From Styela clava (taxonomy: Eukaryota; Chordata; Ascidiacea; Stolidobranchia; Styelidae), in NCBI RefSeq assembly GCF_964204865.1, contig NC_135255.1, positions 1,674,001 to 1,738,000 of the forward strand: DNA of 64,000 bases, in the 5' to 3' direction. Below are positions 1-11,592 of the stretch, in pieces. How positions within the stretch are numbered: position 1 is the stretch's first letter; each line of letters begins with the position of its first letter. The position numbers were made by a program, and so were the translations under genes. Below the pieces are notes generated by a model that searched no databases, had not been told where the DNA came from, and saw only the letters and a program-made list of their open reading frames with translations.

Positions 1-5
1 AGAGT

Positions 6-24
6 CCCCCCCCCCCCCCCCCCC
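6..24. repeat. poly-C tract
   Basis: Run of 19 C. The rest of the first 235 bases is AT-rich with no coding or structural signal that I can see. Confidence 0.9.
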
Positions 25-243
25 ATGTTCGCTATCAAGATTGACAGGTGTTTAAAAAATTAAAAAATAAACGGTACTCCTTGGACGGACAGTTGACTAA
101 GTTACGGAATATTTGGGATTCGCTAAAAAAATTGGTTAAAACGTTCGTGGTCGGGGTTTGAGTTCCAGCAAGTCCATGATTAAACCATAGTTAAGTTACT
201 GTTTTTTTAAGATTTTCACCTTAGTGGAGTGGACTATCTAGCA

Positions 244-1002
244 CAGCCTTTCCCAAACTGTGTTCCGCGGAACACTAGTGTTCCGCGAGCGTCTCCGAAA
301 TGTTCCTTGGAAAAGGAATCCTAAATACGTCTAAAATGGTCGCCATGGCGATCTAAGAATCGCGGGGTTGTCGCCCAACTGACCGTTCTATATCGCGTCC
401 TCGTCGGCCTAAAGTGAACTAACTAGGGTGGAGTAGTGGCATTTTCGTTAACCGTCGGCCTAGATTGTTGACTGTTAAGTTCATTATCAAGTTATTACAA
501 TGCTTTTGATTTTGTTATAGGCAAACAAGTAGGTTTAAAAAATAAAGGCAAAAGGTCAACTGTTCTTCCTCCATCTCTGCCTGGTTTTACTTTGAAATGC
601 TGAAAAAATTAATCATTTTCGGTAAACTCTATTCAGAAGATAAATAAACGGCAGGTCCGCGAAATTGCGGGAAGTACTTTTATTTCCATTAGACGTAACA
701 TTAGAGGCAAACACTACGTAATGGAAAGTAAACGCCATAGAATGATAAAATGAATGAATTTATTCATATACACAGCATAAGAAACAATAAAACAGTTATA
801 ATAAATGCAATATGTAAAATATTCAATCATATTTTAAGTATGTTTAACACAATTCTGTTAGTTTTCGCGGCGCATTCAGCAATTGGGAACCGCTACATTA
901 CACCGGTTTTCTCTATCAATTTACTGTTTCATTTTTTGGTGTTCCGCGAGGCGAGATCAAAAGTGTAAGTGTTCCGTGGCCGAAAAAGTTCGGGAAACGC
1001 TG
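244..1002. mobile_element. hAT-type non-autonomous element
   Basis: The 759-bp element is flanked by a perfect 8-bp duplication, atctagca (236-243 and 1003-1010), which is the hAT hallmark. The ends are imperfect inverted repeats: left CAGCCTTTCCCAAACT, right (reversed) CAGCGTTTCCCGAACT. Both sides carry subterminal copies of GTTCCGCG/GTGTTCCG. There is no transposase, so it would depend on an enzyme made elsewhere. Internal sequence around 350-550 and 780-960 matches the element at 39407-47972, so both belong to one family. Confidence 0.88.
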
Positions 1003-1010
1003 ATCTAGCA

Positions 1011-1659
1011 AGTACAGCAGTAAATTAACAGCTAATAACAAATCAATGGACGTGGGCTCGAGGATTCATGTGATGATTGAAGTGAGAAAAAGTGGTTCAA
1101 TTTGAGGAAACAGGGAAAACCTTGCATTCATCATAAAAATTTTGAAGCCACGGGACAGAGAGGGAGAGAATTTACTGCTATTTTCAAACCAGAAAATAAG
1201 CATACACATACATACAATATACGGATTTAAAGTTTTCGGTTTTATTTTTGGACACGGAGTGGACCTATGGATCGTTTTGTTGTTGAAGGGTTGTTTATTT
1301 CAAATATTTCTGTAGGCTTTATGGCTTTCGTTTTTTTTTTTCTGTAAGCTATGGCGTCATCAAAATTTGAGCACCGTGTGGCGGTTGCGCGAACAGCGGA
1401 TGTCGTGCTCAGCGATCGTCGGCGGATTTTGTACTTGTAGGGACAATCATATCGAGTTGATTAAATTTCGGTAATACGGGCAAAACTATTATTATTAGTT
1501 GTAAATTGGGTTTAACTCAGATTCTTTGAACTAAGAAAAAACGAATTGGTTAAACAATTCTTAGATGTGTGCGTCATTCGAGTCGCAGGCAATAGCCTAG
1601 GGACAACACATATTGTTTTGATCGGACAATCAATATTAGATCTCCTGCCGTGCTTGATA
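1011..1659. other. no gene seen
   Basis: Noncoding DNA with a T-rich run near 1330. No convincing ORF, RNA gene or bounded repeat. Confidence 0.5.
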
Positions 1660-2042
1660 CCGTGTTTCCCCGAAAATAAGACCTACCCTGAAAATAGGAC
1701 CTAGCCTGAATTTTAAAAATGATTTTAATATAAGCCCTCCCCTCAAAATAAGACCTAGTCAATAACGCGGAATTTTTTTGACCTAGTCGATAGCAAGAAA
1801 TCTCTCCTACACGTTTTGAATGATTGGTAATCTATGTTTTCCTGCTATTTTTGAATAAAAACGTGTTATTTATAAGTGAATTGATATCGGTTTTTATATT
1901 TTGTAGATTTGAAAATCTCGTAATTCTCTTCTTTGTAATTTTGATATATGAAAATATAAGACATCCCCCGAAAATAAGCTCTAGTGTTATTTTTCGGAAG
2001 AAAATTGAAATAAGAACCAGTCTTGTTTTCGGGGAAACACGG
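1660..2042. mobile_element. TA-flanked MITE (Tc1/mariner-type)
   Basis: The 383-bp element is bounded by inverted repeats starting CCGTGTTTCCCCGAAAA and ending TTTTCGGGGAAACACGG, with TA on both sides (1658-1659, 2043-2044). Internally it repeats the motif AAAATAAGACCTAG in degenerate form (about 1675, 1695, 1747) and its partial inversion near 1960-2015, so most of the element consists of copies of its own end. The overlapping ORFs on both strands are by-products of this. The superfamily call rests on the TA duplication only. Confidence 0.8.
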
Positions 2043-2044
2043 TA

Positions 2045-5000
2045 GTACGTTAACATAGGGACCCAGTTTATTATGTATAAGCACGTTATAGTTTGTATTG
2101 AAAAGAAATGGGTTTAGGCAAGACAGAAAGTAACCGTATATATTCGTAATGTACGAACAAGTTGGTAATAATATATCAATTGTGTTTAAGAAATCGCAGA
2201 AAAAGGGTGCGGTAGAAATCGAGCTGAGGACTGGACCGCTTCCACTACCTCTGCATTACACAACACGAAAACATCCAATTCTCCTGCATACATGCGTTTA
2301 GCTAGTTTGAATGGCAGAAAAAAATCGGATAAAAATAGCGATTTCACTATCAACTCATTGTTGCTGAATCGATAAGCGAGTTTATGATTCTGTTTTTTCA
2401 GAAAGACTACAATTCCACTCGATAGGCCAGCGCTAGCCACATATTGGGGAAATAGCACTCTGATCAATCTCCTCCTCTTCCACGAAGGCGTTGCAAGAAA
2501 TGAAGATATCCACTTTTAATCCGGTACATCCATGATTCTGTTTCGTCTCTGAATTCGACAATGTCTTCCAATACACGTAATTTCTTTTCTCTCCTGATAC
2601 AACGGTTCATCTGATTTAAATGACAGAAGAAAAAAAAAGGGTAAAAATAGCAATTTCACAATCAACCATTAAGTTACTCTCATGAAACAGGGCGGTCAAT
2701 TTGATTTGTTTCATATCATTTTTCCCTGAAAAAATTCATGGTTTCCATCTGCGCATTTACCATGCTTCGTTTTGAGATGACCAGGCAGCTTAGCTTTCTT
2801 CAATAAGCATACAAAAAAAAATGTATGACAATGCTTGAGGTCCTTGGCAAAATTTAACATCCAAAAGTAGTTTAACACAAAAAGAGCAATGAATGAGTAA
2901 AAATAAAGCCTGTCTAGGCAAAAAAACTAAAACAGCGAACGGTAAAAGTTTCTCACGCCACGATGATTATTCAATTAGCGTCACCTGTCCTGTAATCTAC
3001 GTCCTACGATAGCAATTGTAATTGCAAAAATAGGTGGTATTTAAATGACTTCATGAAAAGTAAAACCATATCTCAATATTAATATCATCTTTTTCTTCGT
3101 GTGTTCAATCACATTAAGTATGAAACAAGAAGAAATCTATGATTCAAAATCAATAGAACTGTTCAATTAACCCGTAGTGGACCCATAGAACACACGGGAG
3201 ATCTCTTATTCATTCTTAAAAAATAGTCCGTGCAAACACCTGCTCCGCATTCCAAGACAACGATACCTGACGCAGTTTCTCAAATCAAGTTTTTATTTAT
3301 TTTTGCCATTTTCTGGTTTATGACATTTACCAATTGGTCACAATTGTCCTATCATAGCCTATGGATACTCAAATATTTTCACTGAAGACCCGTAAGACTT
3401 ATTAATTACCGGGCCCCGGCCATTCCAAAAATATATTACAACTATGCAGTTGAAATATCAAATGTATCGTTTGACGAAATACAAAAGCAATACTCAATAT
3501 CGCGATTCGATGCCTATATGGCAAGGCTTCATTTGTGTAGCTGGTATAATATATATATAAACCACCACGTCCACAAACATTTTAGCAAAACGATGTGGTC
3601 GCTAAAAGTTCAGTTTTTACACCACCATTTACATCTTGCTAATTAGCCAATGCTAGGGAGGTAAACAAGTGTGTCGAGGCTCTGAAAAAAATTATATTGC
3701 TATGACAATATTCATTCTTCAAACCCCCATTGTTTGATGCCTCGTGTCATCATCCAATTCAATTTGTTTATCACACCAGTAAAAATGAATTTCCACTTGA
3801 GGATTTATCAACAAAACAATCGCTGCGCGGGTCTATGAAATATCATTGTGCACCATCCCTAATCTCATCACAGACTTTCTGGTCATCTTGGAATTAGATT
3901 AAACGGTAAAACGTTTCCAAAAACAGTGCCAAGAAAACGATTTCTGTTGTTATGGGTGTACTCAGGAATATGTGCAAATAATTTACACGGCGATATCAAC
4001 TTACCTTTATCTTTAATTAAATGCAATTATATTTGGCTTAACTTCGACCGTTAAAATCATGTAGAGGTTTCATGTCAAGCAATGGTTTGAAGTGATGAGG
4101 ATCAGAATTAATAGAGTTATGTGATACTAGATGACCCAGTAGTGAAAGTTCAGTAGCAAAATAAATTTATTTATCCTAGTTCAAAGTTAACTCACAATCT
4201 TTGGCTGCGGAAATATATGCTTGCAGTCTTTGGTAATATTTGTAATATTTTGTGCTGACAAATAAATGATGATTGATTGATCGTCATGTTATTCCGGCTC
4301 CTAACATAAATAGTGAGATTGTCCAACTAAGCCAAAGTTTCCTATACTATGTATTTGGGAATGATTTTTATACCTTCCTCAAAAAGACAACTTTATCTCG
4401 CTTTTAATGAATCACCGATCATCTGAACAGTAATTTCTAGAAGGAGCCGTGATATGTTTGCAGTTGAATGAACTAATAAATCTAAATAGTTTGGGATAAT
4501 ATACTGCTTTCGCAATCTTAGTTAGGGATCCTTTAAAAACCCATTATCGTGGAAAAGTAATCATATGTAATATACAGTATTCAAATATATGTTTTGTAAA
4601 CCAATGACATAATTTTCACCTAAGCAGATTACCGATTCTATTTTTCTAGCACCGGTTATAACTTCCAAGTCCTGAGTGACGAGACAGACTATATTTTTCC
4701 GAATTTTTGACGCTCACTATTTACATGAAGTCGAAATAGTTTCACACTTATGAAATTTAAAAACCGCTTCAATGAAAATCGACCGCAGTTTGGAAACGGC
4801 CTTTGATGACGTAGTACTGAGGACTCGTTCCAGAACTCGTATTCATCGCACATTCGAGATTAGGGTGTTCAACCTATGTTTTTGGTATTTAATTCCAGTT
4901 CCTCATCGCGTAGTTTCATAAAGATTGAAACAATAATGTAATGTTAAACAGAAATGCCAATGCATAAGGAGCTCTGACTGTAAGGCAATCGAGCAATGAC

Positions 5001-5454
5001 GTTTTATGTAATGCCCGTACCGGTCAAGACAGCCCGGCAATAGGCATTGATTTCAAAGTCAGTTTTTACAACTTTATTTTGTTTCTCGGCTGTTTGATAT
5101 AATATTCAGTCAAAGTATGATGCTATCAAGTCACACTGTTATATATATAAACCAATCTTGGACTGGCATACATGTTTTCATCAGCCATAGAATCAGGTCC
5201 CGTTAAATATTTGAATACTGGAGTGAAAAGGATGATTAGTTGCTAATATAGCATTTTATATTTTTATTCATTTCACATTATAATGCAACAAGACAGTATT
5301 ATTAGAGATTCCTGTGGAAACTTTCTATTGGCATGAATGAACTTGAAATTATATAGAGCGTAAAATGATAAGGTATTGTTGTTTTGGGCTGTGGAGCAGG
5401 AGTTTGCATGGACTTCAAACATTATTTCTAGGCTGAAACGGTCGCTTCAAATTA
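2045..5454. other. 3.4 kb without recognisable gene
   Basis: No coding exon or bounded transposon that I can defend. Two stretches (about 2278-2375 and 2595-2690) are diverged direct copies: both contain a TCTCCTG start, an ACAGAAAAAAA-type run and ATAGC(G/A)ATTTCAC. A minus-strand open frame over the first copy (2186-2467) has no recognisable family and is probably spurious. The end of a repeat with ATTGATTGAT near 4270 could be a worn LINE tail. Confidence 0.4.
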
Positions 5455-5516
5455 GAGATCTCTTTTGAATTCCATGGAGACATCAGAACGGGTTAATTTA
5501 GCAACTTTGATCCATA
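5455..5516 (-). pseudogene. THAP-like domain, distal half (split by PLE)
   Basis: Read on the minus strand directly beyond the PLE, the frame gives WIKVAKLTRSDV and then hits a stop at about 5455. This fits the W-containing middle of a THAP zinc finger and continues the half found at 11918-12009. Without the PLE the junction would read RRKL followed by WIKVAK, matching the usual THAP order of FP, then RxxW. I see no later Cys-x2-His, so the copy is degraded or continues in another exon. Confidence 0.5.
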
Positions 5517-5955
5517 GCGCTTATTATTTGGTTTCTGCGAGACTAACTACTTATCCTTCTTCTATGCTTTTGTGCCAGTGGATCCGTATGCATATATTGC
5601 AAGGATGCTGTAGCAAGAGTAGAGATAACAATCCTAAGTGATTCAAGAGTCTTGCTGCACACTAACACAAATATATTTCTGTAACGTTTCGTCTGACCAA
5701 GGTCAGACTTCTTCAGACATACATAATTCAACTACAACACGAAAAGCAGTTACATGCATATTTAAACAATCATAGTAGAATTATAGGAGTCACGCATGTT
5801 AAATAATCAATAAAATCTGTGAATTTCTTGATTAAATAACAGCGGGTGGCCGAAATAAGTGTCATTAATGAGATCTCTCTCTTTATTTTATATTTAGCAA
5901 TTGAAGTCCAAATTACACAATGGTGTTTTATTTCTCAGTATTGTATAATGCAGAC
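5517..5955 (-). repeat. PLE terminal repeat (pLTR), downstream copy
   Basis: The 439 bases match 11059-11497 with three substitutions. Homology resumes past the hAT insertion at 8104, so the insertion lies just inside the element. The repeat contains a hairpin with hammerhead-like core bases. A diverged solo copy lies at 61165-61345. Confidence 0.9.
5687..5716 (-). other. hammerhead-ribozyme-like core in pLTR
   Basis: On the minus strand the order is CTGAAGA (CUGANGA consensus), a self-complementary stem GTCTGACC/GGTCAGAC, then CGAAAC. This is the central conserved part of a hammerhead ribozyme with stem II. Hammerhead motifs are known in Penelope-like terminal repeats. I could not find a convincing stem I, stem III and cleavage triplet in register, so activity is unproven. 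Confidence 0.35.
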
Positions 5956-8095
5956 TAGGCTTGCACGTAATTGACAAAAATCAATTCCGTAATTACGGCA
6001 AAATCAATTACGTAATGACCCCGTAATTGCGATATTTTTCCATGCATTTAAACCTATCATAACAACCAATTGAATCCACTTCTTTTCCGAATGGGACATT
6101 GAAGTTGGGTTTTCATATTCTTGGCAGTGCTACACGCCGTCGGCAGATGTTAAAGGCAAATATCAAGGGGTGAATTCAAATTAATTTTATTCTGATTTTT
6201 ATCTTTTGTGTTAGCTTTGGTTTTCCTTTATCACCTTCGCAAATTAACCGTCCCATTTTTATGCGATCAATTTTATTTTATTATTACTGACACTGGTATA
6301 CGGATATTTATGGAAACGATAGTTTTTTAAAACCACCTTAGTGCTGAATAAAAATTACGGGTTTCTAATTTATTAACTAACGACGAGCGTATTCTCTCGT
6401 TTGATTATACTTGCGATTTCCTCGCGACGAAGACTTGTTTTTGCAGCGTCTTCTGCATTATCCGATATTACTGCCTTGTTAGCATTTTATAATAATAATT
6501 ATTGATGTCGACTTATTGACGATATTCCGATTACCATGCTTCATTTTACATTCAATCATTTCGCGGACTGAATGTTTATAACATTATTTGCGATAAATTT
6601 AAGATCAAATATTATTTATTTGAGTATAATTTAAATATGGAACTTATATGATATGCCTTCTCCGAAAACACAAAGTTATATCGCAAAACAATGCATTTTG
6701 TGACATTTATTTTACACTCACGACATTTATTTGCTAACTCAAGTCGTCGATCCTATCGGCCAAGATTGACACAAGTTTGGTCGAGTGCCGGTGGTATTCA
6801 AGTCGACGATAAATCAAAATAAGTTGCCGCATTTGGTAAGACAGATAATCATATATGGCCGAAATATTGAGAGGAATTGTGAAAAACATCATGAGCAAGG
6901 CCAAGTCCGGACTGATATATAACGATAAAACCGTTAACAGAACATCAAGATTTTGTAATAGAAAATGGATCTCGCACAGAATAAACACACTGGCTCATAT
7001 TTGATTATATATGATCCGTCGTTTTGCTGTTTCTCTGCCGTCTCAATCGCTTTACCGATGCCGAGAAGACGAAGTTGCGTTGGTTCATTACGCAATCTCT
7101 CTTTTGTCGTCATATTGCTATTTGATAAGCGCGACATTAATTATCACGGCGAGGTATTGGCGCGAGTGATCAATCGCTCTTTTCGCTCATTCGGTTCCAA
7201 TTCGTCGCGAAAGCTCTTCGTTAAATTTCACAAGATCGTCCTGCTGAAATGTTATGGATATTTTCCTGTTTATACCCCAAGTCTGAAATAAAACAGCCAA
7301 AAACAGTATGATATTCCATGTTCATATATCAAGTGTTCATATTAACAATAAAGAATGCTTAAGCATTGCTAATCCACACTTGGTGGGGAATTCCCACTAT
7401 TTAAACGCGTGACTATAAAATAGAAACGGAACATATATATTATATACCGTAAGTAACGGAAAACTGGAACAAGTAAATAATAAATAAAAGTAAAATGGAT
7501 ACAAATGTTTGATAGACCATGTTTAAAAGATTGATCTCCTGCGTTCATTAGTCATTTCACACGAAGAAGTTGAAACCGGGCGTGTTAACGTCCATCAGTC
7601 TTAACACAATTCTTCCCCCTATCTACGGTTATTATGTACATTGGCCATGGCCATGCTAGATAAGAAGCGAGAGAAGTTGAAACCAGGTGTGTTGGCGTCA
7701 ATAGGTCTCAACGCAATTCTATCCCTTATCTACGGTTAAGTTACGGGAGAAGTTAAAACCAGGTGTGTTGGCGTCAAACAGCCCTACTCAGTTCTTCCCC
7801 CTTAACTACGTTAATAATTTACATTGGCCATGCCAGAGAAGTTGATAATAGGTTAGTAAATGGCAACGCGTCAGGCCTTCCTTCACCTACGTAACAAGAG
7901 AGAGAAAAACGGCTGCGAATACCGGAACTCTCTTCTACTTGTTGAGCTTTCATTTTTCGCAATCGACGAAATTGACTGCTTTGAAGAAAGCTCGTTTCAA
8001 TGCAATAATTACGACTTTACGTAATTCGTAACTTCCCTTCCGTAACTCCAAATAATTACGTAATTCCGTAAATCCGTAAATTACGTGCAAGCCTA
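5956..8095. mobile_element. hAT-type element inside the PLE
   Basis: The 2140-bp insertion is flanked by a perfect 8-bp duplication, atgcagac (5948-5955, 8096-8103). The inverted ends are TAGGCTTGCACGTAATT. The uninterrupted target is preserved at 11491-11497 in the other PLE copy, which confirms the boundaries. Both subterminal regions repeat ATTACGTAAT-like palindromes, probably transposase binding sites. Open frames at 6734-7291 match no family I recognise, so I treat the element as non-autonomous. It is younger than the PLE insertion. Confidence 0.9.
7565..7850 (+). repeat. diverged tandem repeat in hAT element
   Basis: The motif AGAAGTTGAAACC(A/G)GG(T/C)GTGTT recurs at 7565, 7671 and 7750, with a worn fourth start near 7837. 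Spacings are 106, 79 and 87 bases, and the units share TCTACGGTTA and TTGGCCATG pieces. Confidence 0.7.
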
Positions 8096-8239
8096 ATGCA
8101 GACCAGAAAAGTTGTCTGTGTGTCAAATGTAATATAGTGATATTTTGTCTGTTATTAGCATATCTGGCCATGCATGATCCAATTCTGAGAAAAAAATATA
8201 TTAGGTACAAGAATTGATTTAAACAATGAATGAAAATAT

Positions 8240-11023
8240 CTAGACTTCCTTAATATTCATCCCTTGTGGCTCGTGTGTCCCGAAAAGATGAATGTAATGG
8301 GATTCCTTGTTCTTCCGATAAATGTGGTCATGAAATAGTTTTTCAATGCCAATGACACTCAAATCTTTAAGCGAATGTCCCGGTTGACTGAAATGGGCGC
8401 CAACAACCAGATCTTTGTTTTGGGTTTTTATACTTATAATATGCTCAGTTATTCGGTATTTTAAATGTCTTCCCGTTTCTCCTATGTATTGCATGCCACA
8501 CTTTTTGCAGCTTATCAGGTAGATTACATTTTCCGAGTTGCATGTAACTTTTTGACGAATCCTTATTTCTGCTGTCTTCTGTTTGTTTGTTGCAATTTTC
8601 CTTTCTTCGGAATATTGGCAGGTACTGCACGATTTTCTGCCACATTTGAAAAAGCCTGGATTCTTTTTAAGGGGAGTTTCTGGTTTCAATTTTGCTCTGA
8701 CTAATTTGTCCCTTAGTGTGGGGCATTTACGATAGGCTAATCTTGGTGGTTTTGGGAAAATTTCTTTTAGTCTATCGTTGTTATCTAAAATGTATTGGTA
8801 ATCTGAAAATATTTTTCGAAGGTTTGGTTGGGTCGGGTGATAGTTTGTGATGAAGAGAAGCAAAGTTTCTTTTTTGGTTTCAGTTTTTGGGATTAAAAGG
8901 AGTTTTCTGTCGAGTTCTTTTGCAGATTGTATTGCATCGTCAACTAAATTTTCTTTGTAGTTTCTCTTTGTGAGGTATGTTTTCATTATTTTTGCATGTT
9001 TATCAAAGAGCTTATTTGTTGAACAGGTTCTTCTTATTCTGATGAATAGACTTTTTGGAATATTTTTAGTGACATGTTTAGGGTGGCAGGACGATGGCGA
9101 AAGATACTGGTGCGAGTCGGTTTCTTTGCTGAAGATTTCCGTTTCCAATTTGTTGTTAATGATATGAACCTTAACATCCAAAAACGTAATCCAGTTTGTT
9201 GAGCATTCGAATGTAAATTTGATTGTTGGATGTAAAGAATTTGCTAAGGTAACAAATTCTGATAGTTTCTCTTTGCCATGTGTCCATATAAGAAAACAAT
9301 CATCAATAAAGCGGCAATAGTACTGTGGTTTTAAAGGGGTTTTGTCCAATAAATTGGATTCCAGGTTTGCCATAAAAATGTTTGCATACTTGGGTGCCAA
9401 TTTTGTTCCCATCGCAGTTCCCTGAATTTGAAGGTAATGTTGTTCGTCAAAAACGAAGTTGTTGTTTGTCAGGACTAAGTTGGCTGCTTTTGCTATCCAG
9501 GGGATTTCTTGTTTGTCTTGGCTGAATCTGTTGAGGTATTTTTCCATTGCTTCTATGCCATCGTTGTGGGGGATGTTTGTGTAGAGGGAGACTACGTCCA
9601 TACTCACTAGTAAAGATTCCTGTCCTATTGTTTTGACTTTTTGTAAATGATTTAGGAAATCCATGCTGTCTCGAATATATGAGGGTATAACTCTTTTACA
9701 CATGAGCGGAGTCAGTTTATAATCTACATAGGCCGAAAGTTTTTCTGTTGCTGTGCCATTCGTTGATATTATGGGACGACTAGGGTGATTTTTTTTGTGT
9801 ATCTTGGGTTGGAGGCGTAGGCGACCTGGTTTGGGGTCTTTTGGAAGGATTGATTTAGCTAATTTATCGTCTATTACTCCAGCTTCTTTCATTTTTGAGC
9901 AAAGATTAATAACATCATTTCCAATTTGTCTTGACTTATCTTTCGGCAGAAGTCGGTACACCGATTTGTCATTTAATTGACGCATCCCTTCAGCGACATA
10001 GTCAGTTCGGGATAGAATGCAAATACCTCCTCCTTTATCGGCCGGAACTATAATGATATCTCGTGCTGCTCGTCCTTCGAGTTCTTTTAGTGCCATAATT
10101 TCATCTTTATTTAAATTAGGGTAAGCATGTTTTTCAGGTGTCTTTTTGCCTATTTCCCGTTTGATAGTATTGGCGAAATGATCCAGATCCGAGTTTCGGC
10201 CCGATGGAGGTGTCCATTTGCTAGCTATTCTTAATGACTTCGGGTACGGATTGTTGGGCTCTGTAACATTATCATCGAATGTTGTATTGGCAAAAAATTC
10301 TCTTAATCTGTAATTCCTGATAGTTCTGTCGACATCCGCCTGTAGCTGGAATTTATCAAATCTTTCTGGAGTGGGACTGAAGCCAAGTCCTTTCTCAAGG
10401 ACGCTAATTTGTGATTCGGTTAGGGGAATATTTGACAGGTTGTGTATTTTGGATGGCGTGGAGGTCATTTCTTCTTTTTGTCTCCTCTTCTTTTTGCTGA
10501 ATCTTCTATTTTTTCTTTTTGATTCGGGCATATTCCTACATTCTCGGTCTGAATTTTTGAAATTGTTTCCTTCTTGAGCTGACTTTTGCTTTTTCGTTCT
10601 GGTTCTGTCAAGTTTTTCTTTCAATTTTTTGTTGGACATGCCGATCATTGAACGAATTGTATTCAAAGTATTTGAGTCTAGTTTATTTTCTAACCGCTTT
10701 TCCACTTCTATTCTGTGTGTAGTTGCGTCTCTCAGTCTTCTACAGCATTCTTTGAGAGCGTGTCTGGTTAATTGCTTTGAAAATTCTTTGTGTAGATTAT
10801 GCCATTTTTCTTTGTTCTGCACTGGAACTGGACACGACTTTAAGGAAAGTGTAAGACCCTTTGGAAATGTTTTAGTCGATACAAACTGTTCTAGGCTTAG
10901 TTTATGGTGTTGTAATCTGATCTCATCTGAGGCAATTTTCTTCAGATTATTAAAGTCCCTTCTGTGATGTATGTAAATGCAGTTCTTGTTGTAGTTGATG
11001 AGTCCGGAGTAGGTAGGATCCAT
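8240..11023 (-). CDS. Penelope-like reverse transcriptase with GIY-YIG endonuclease
   Basis: The ORF has 927 codons, is uninterrupted, and runs from ATG at 11023 to TAG at 8240. Reverse transcriptase occupies roughly residues 300-690: GTAMGTKLAP near the catalytic region and RFIDD at about residue 573, the PLE form of the YxDD motif. A Cys-rich segment CGRKSCSTCQ lies at about 793-802, followed by a GIY-YIG endonuclease at about 830-915 (NVIYLIS, then QYIGETGR). The N-terminal 200 residues are highly basic. The protein would nick target DNA and copy the element RNA onto it. The ATG is only 36 bases inside the terminal repeat, so the promoter must lie in that repeat. This is the only intact replication ORF of a mobile element in the window. 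Confidence 0.95.
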   Translation of the reverse strand: MDPTYSGLINYNKNCIYIHHRRDFNNLKKIASDEIRLQHHKLSLEQFVSTKTFPKGLTLSLKSCPVPVQNKEKWHNLHKEFSKQLTRHALKECCRRLRDATTHRIEVEKRLENKLDSNTLNTIRSMIGMSNKKLKEKLDRTRTKKQKSAQEGNNFKNSDRECRNMPESKRKNRRFSKKKRRQKEEMTSTPSKIHNLSNIPLTESQISVLEKGLGFSPTPERFDKFQLQADVDRTIRNYRLREFFANTTFDDNVTEPNNPYPKSLRIASKWTPPSGRNSDLDHFANTIKREIGKKTPEKHAYPNLNKDEIMALKELEGRAARDIIIVPADKGGGICILSRTDYVAEGMRQLNDKSVYRLLPKDKSRQIGNDVINLCSKMKEAGVIDDKLAKSILPKDPKPGRLRLQPKIHKKNHPSRPIISTNGTATEKLSAYVDYKLTPLMCKRVIPSYIRDSMDFLNHLQKVKTIGQESLLVSMDVVSLYTNIPHNDGIEAMEKYLNRFSQDKQEIPWIAKAANLVLTNNNFVFDEQHYLQIQGTAMGTKLAPKYANIFMANLESNLLDKTPLKPQYYCRFIDDCFLIWTHGKEKLSEFVTLANSLHPTIKFTFECSTNWITFLDVKVHIINNKLETEIFSKETDSHQYLSPSSCHPKHVTKNIPKSLFIRIRRTCSTNKLFDKHAKIMKTYLTKRNYKENLVDDAIQSAKELDRKLLLIPKTETKKETLLLFITNYHPTQPNLRKIFSDYQYILDNNDRLKEIFPKPPRLAYRKCPTLRDKLVRAKLKPETPLKKNPGFFKCGRKSCSTCQYSEERKIATNKQKTAEIRIRQKVTCNSENVIYLISCKKCGMQYIGETGRHLKYRITEHIISIKTQNKDLVVGAHFSQPGHSLKDLSVIGIEKLFHDHIYRKNKESHYIHLFGTHEPQGMNIKEV

Positions 11024-11058
11024 TTTCGGATACAGAAGTCTCGCAACAATGCTAACTT

Positions 11059-11497
11059 GCGCTTATTATTTGGTTTCTGTGAGACTAACTACTTATCCTT
11101 CTTCTATGCTTTTGTGCCGGTGGATCCGTACGCATATATTGCAAGGATGCTGTAGCAAGAGTAGAGATAACAATCCTAAGTGATTCAAGAGTCTTGCTGC
11201 ACACTAACACAAATATATTTCTGTAACGTTTCGTCTGACCAAGGTCAGACTTCTTCAGACATACATAATTCAACTACAACACGAAAAGCAGTTACATGCA
11301 TATTTAAACAATCATAGTAGAATTATAGGAGTCACGCATGTTAAATAATCAATAAAATCTGTGAATTTCTTGATTAAATAACAGCGGGTGGCCGAAATAA
11401 GTGTCATTAATGAGATCTCTCTCTTTATTTTATATTTAGCAATTGAAGTCCAAATTACACAATGGTGTTTTATTTCTCAGTATTGTATAATGCAGAC
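11059..11497 (-). repeat. PLE terminal repeat (pLTR), upstream copy
   Basis: Same 439 bases as 5517-5955 with three transitions. The hammerhead-like core is at 11229-11258. It directly precedes the PLE ORF leader and so is the likely promoter region of the full copy. Confidence 0.9.
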
Positions 11498-11592
11498 CAG
11501 AAAAGTATTAGCATATCTGGCCATGCATGATCCAATTCTGAGAAAAAAATATATTAGGTACAAGAATTGATTTAAACAATGAATGAAAATAT

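Noticed and set aside
6965..7291. 108-codon ORF as a hAT transposase
   Set aside because: None of the hAT catalytic or dimerisation blocks is present.
11229..11258. Complete active hammerhead ribozyme
   Set aside because: Only the core and stem II are present; candidate partners for stem I (such as GCATAC downstream) do not place a UH cleavage site in register.
5517..11497. Flanking direct repeats read as LTRs of a retrovirus-like element
   Set aside because: The ORF has a PLE-type RT with GIY-YIG endonuclease, no integrase, protease or gag, and the partial tandem copy is a Penelope feature.
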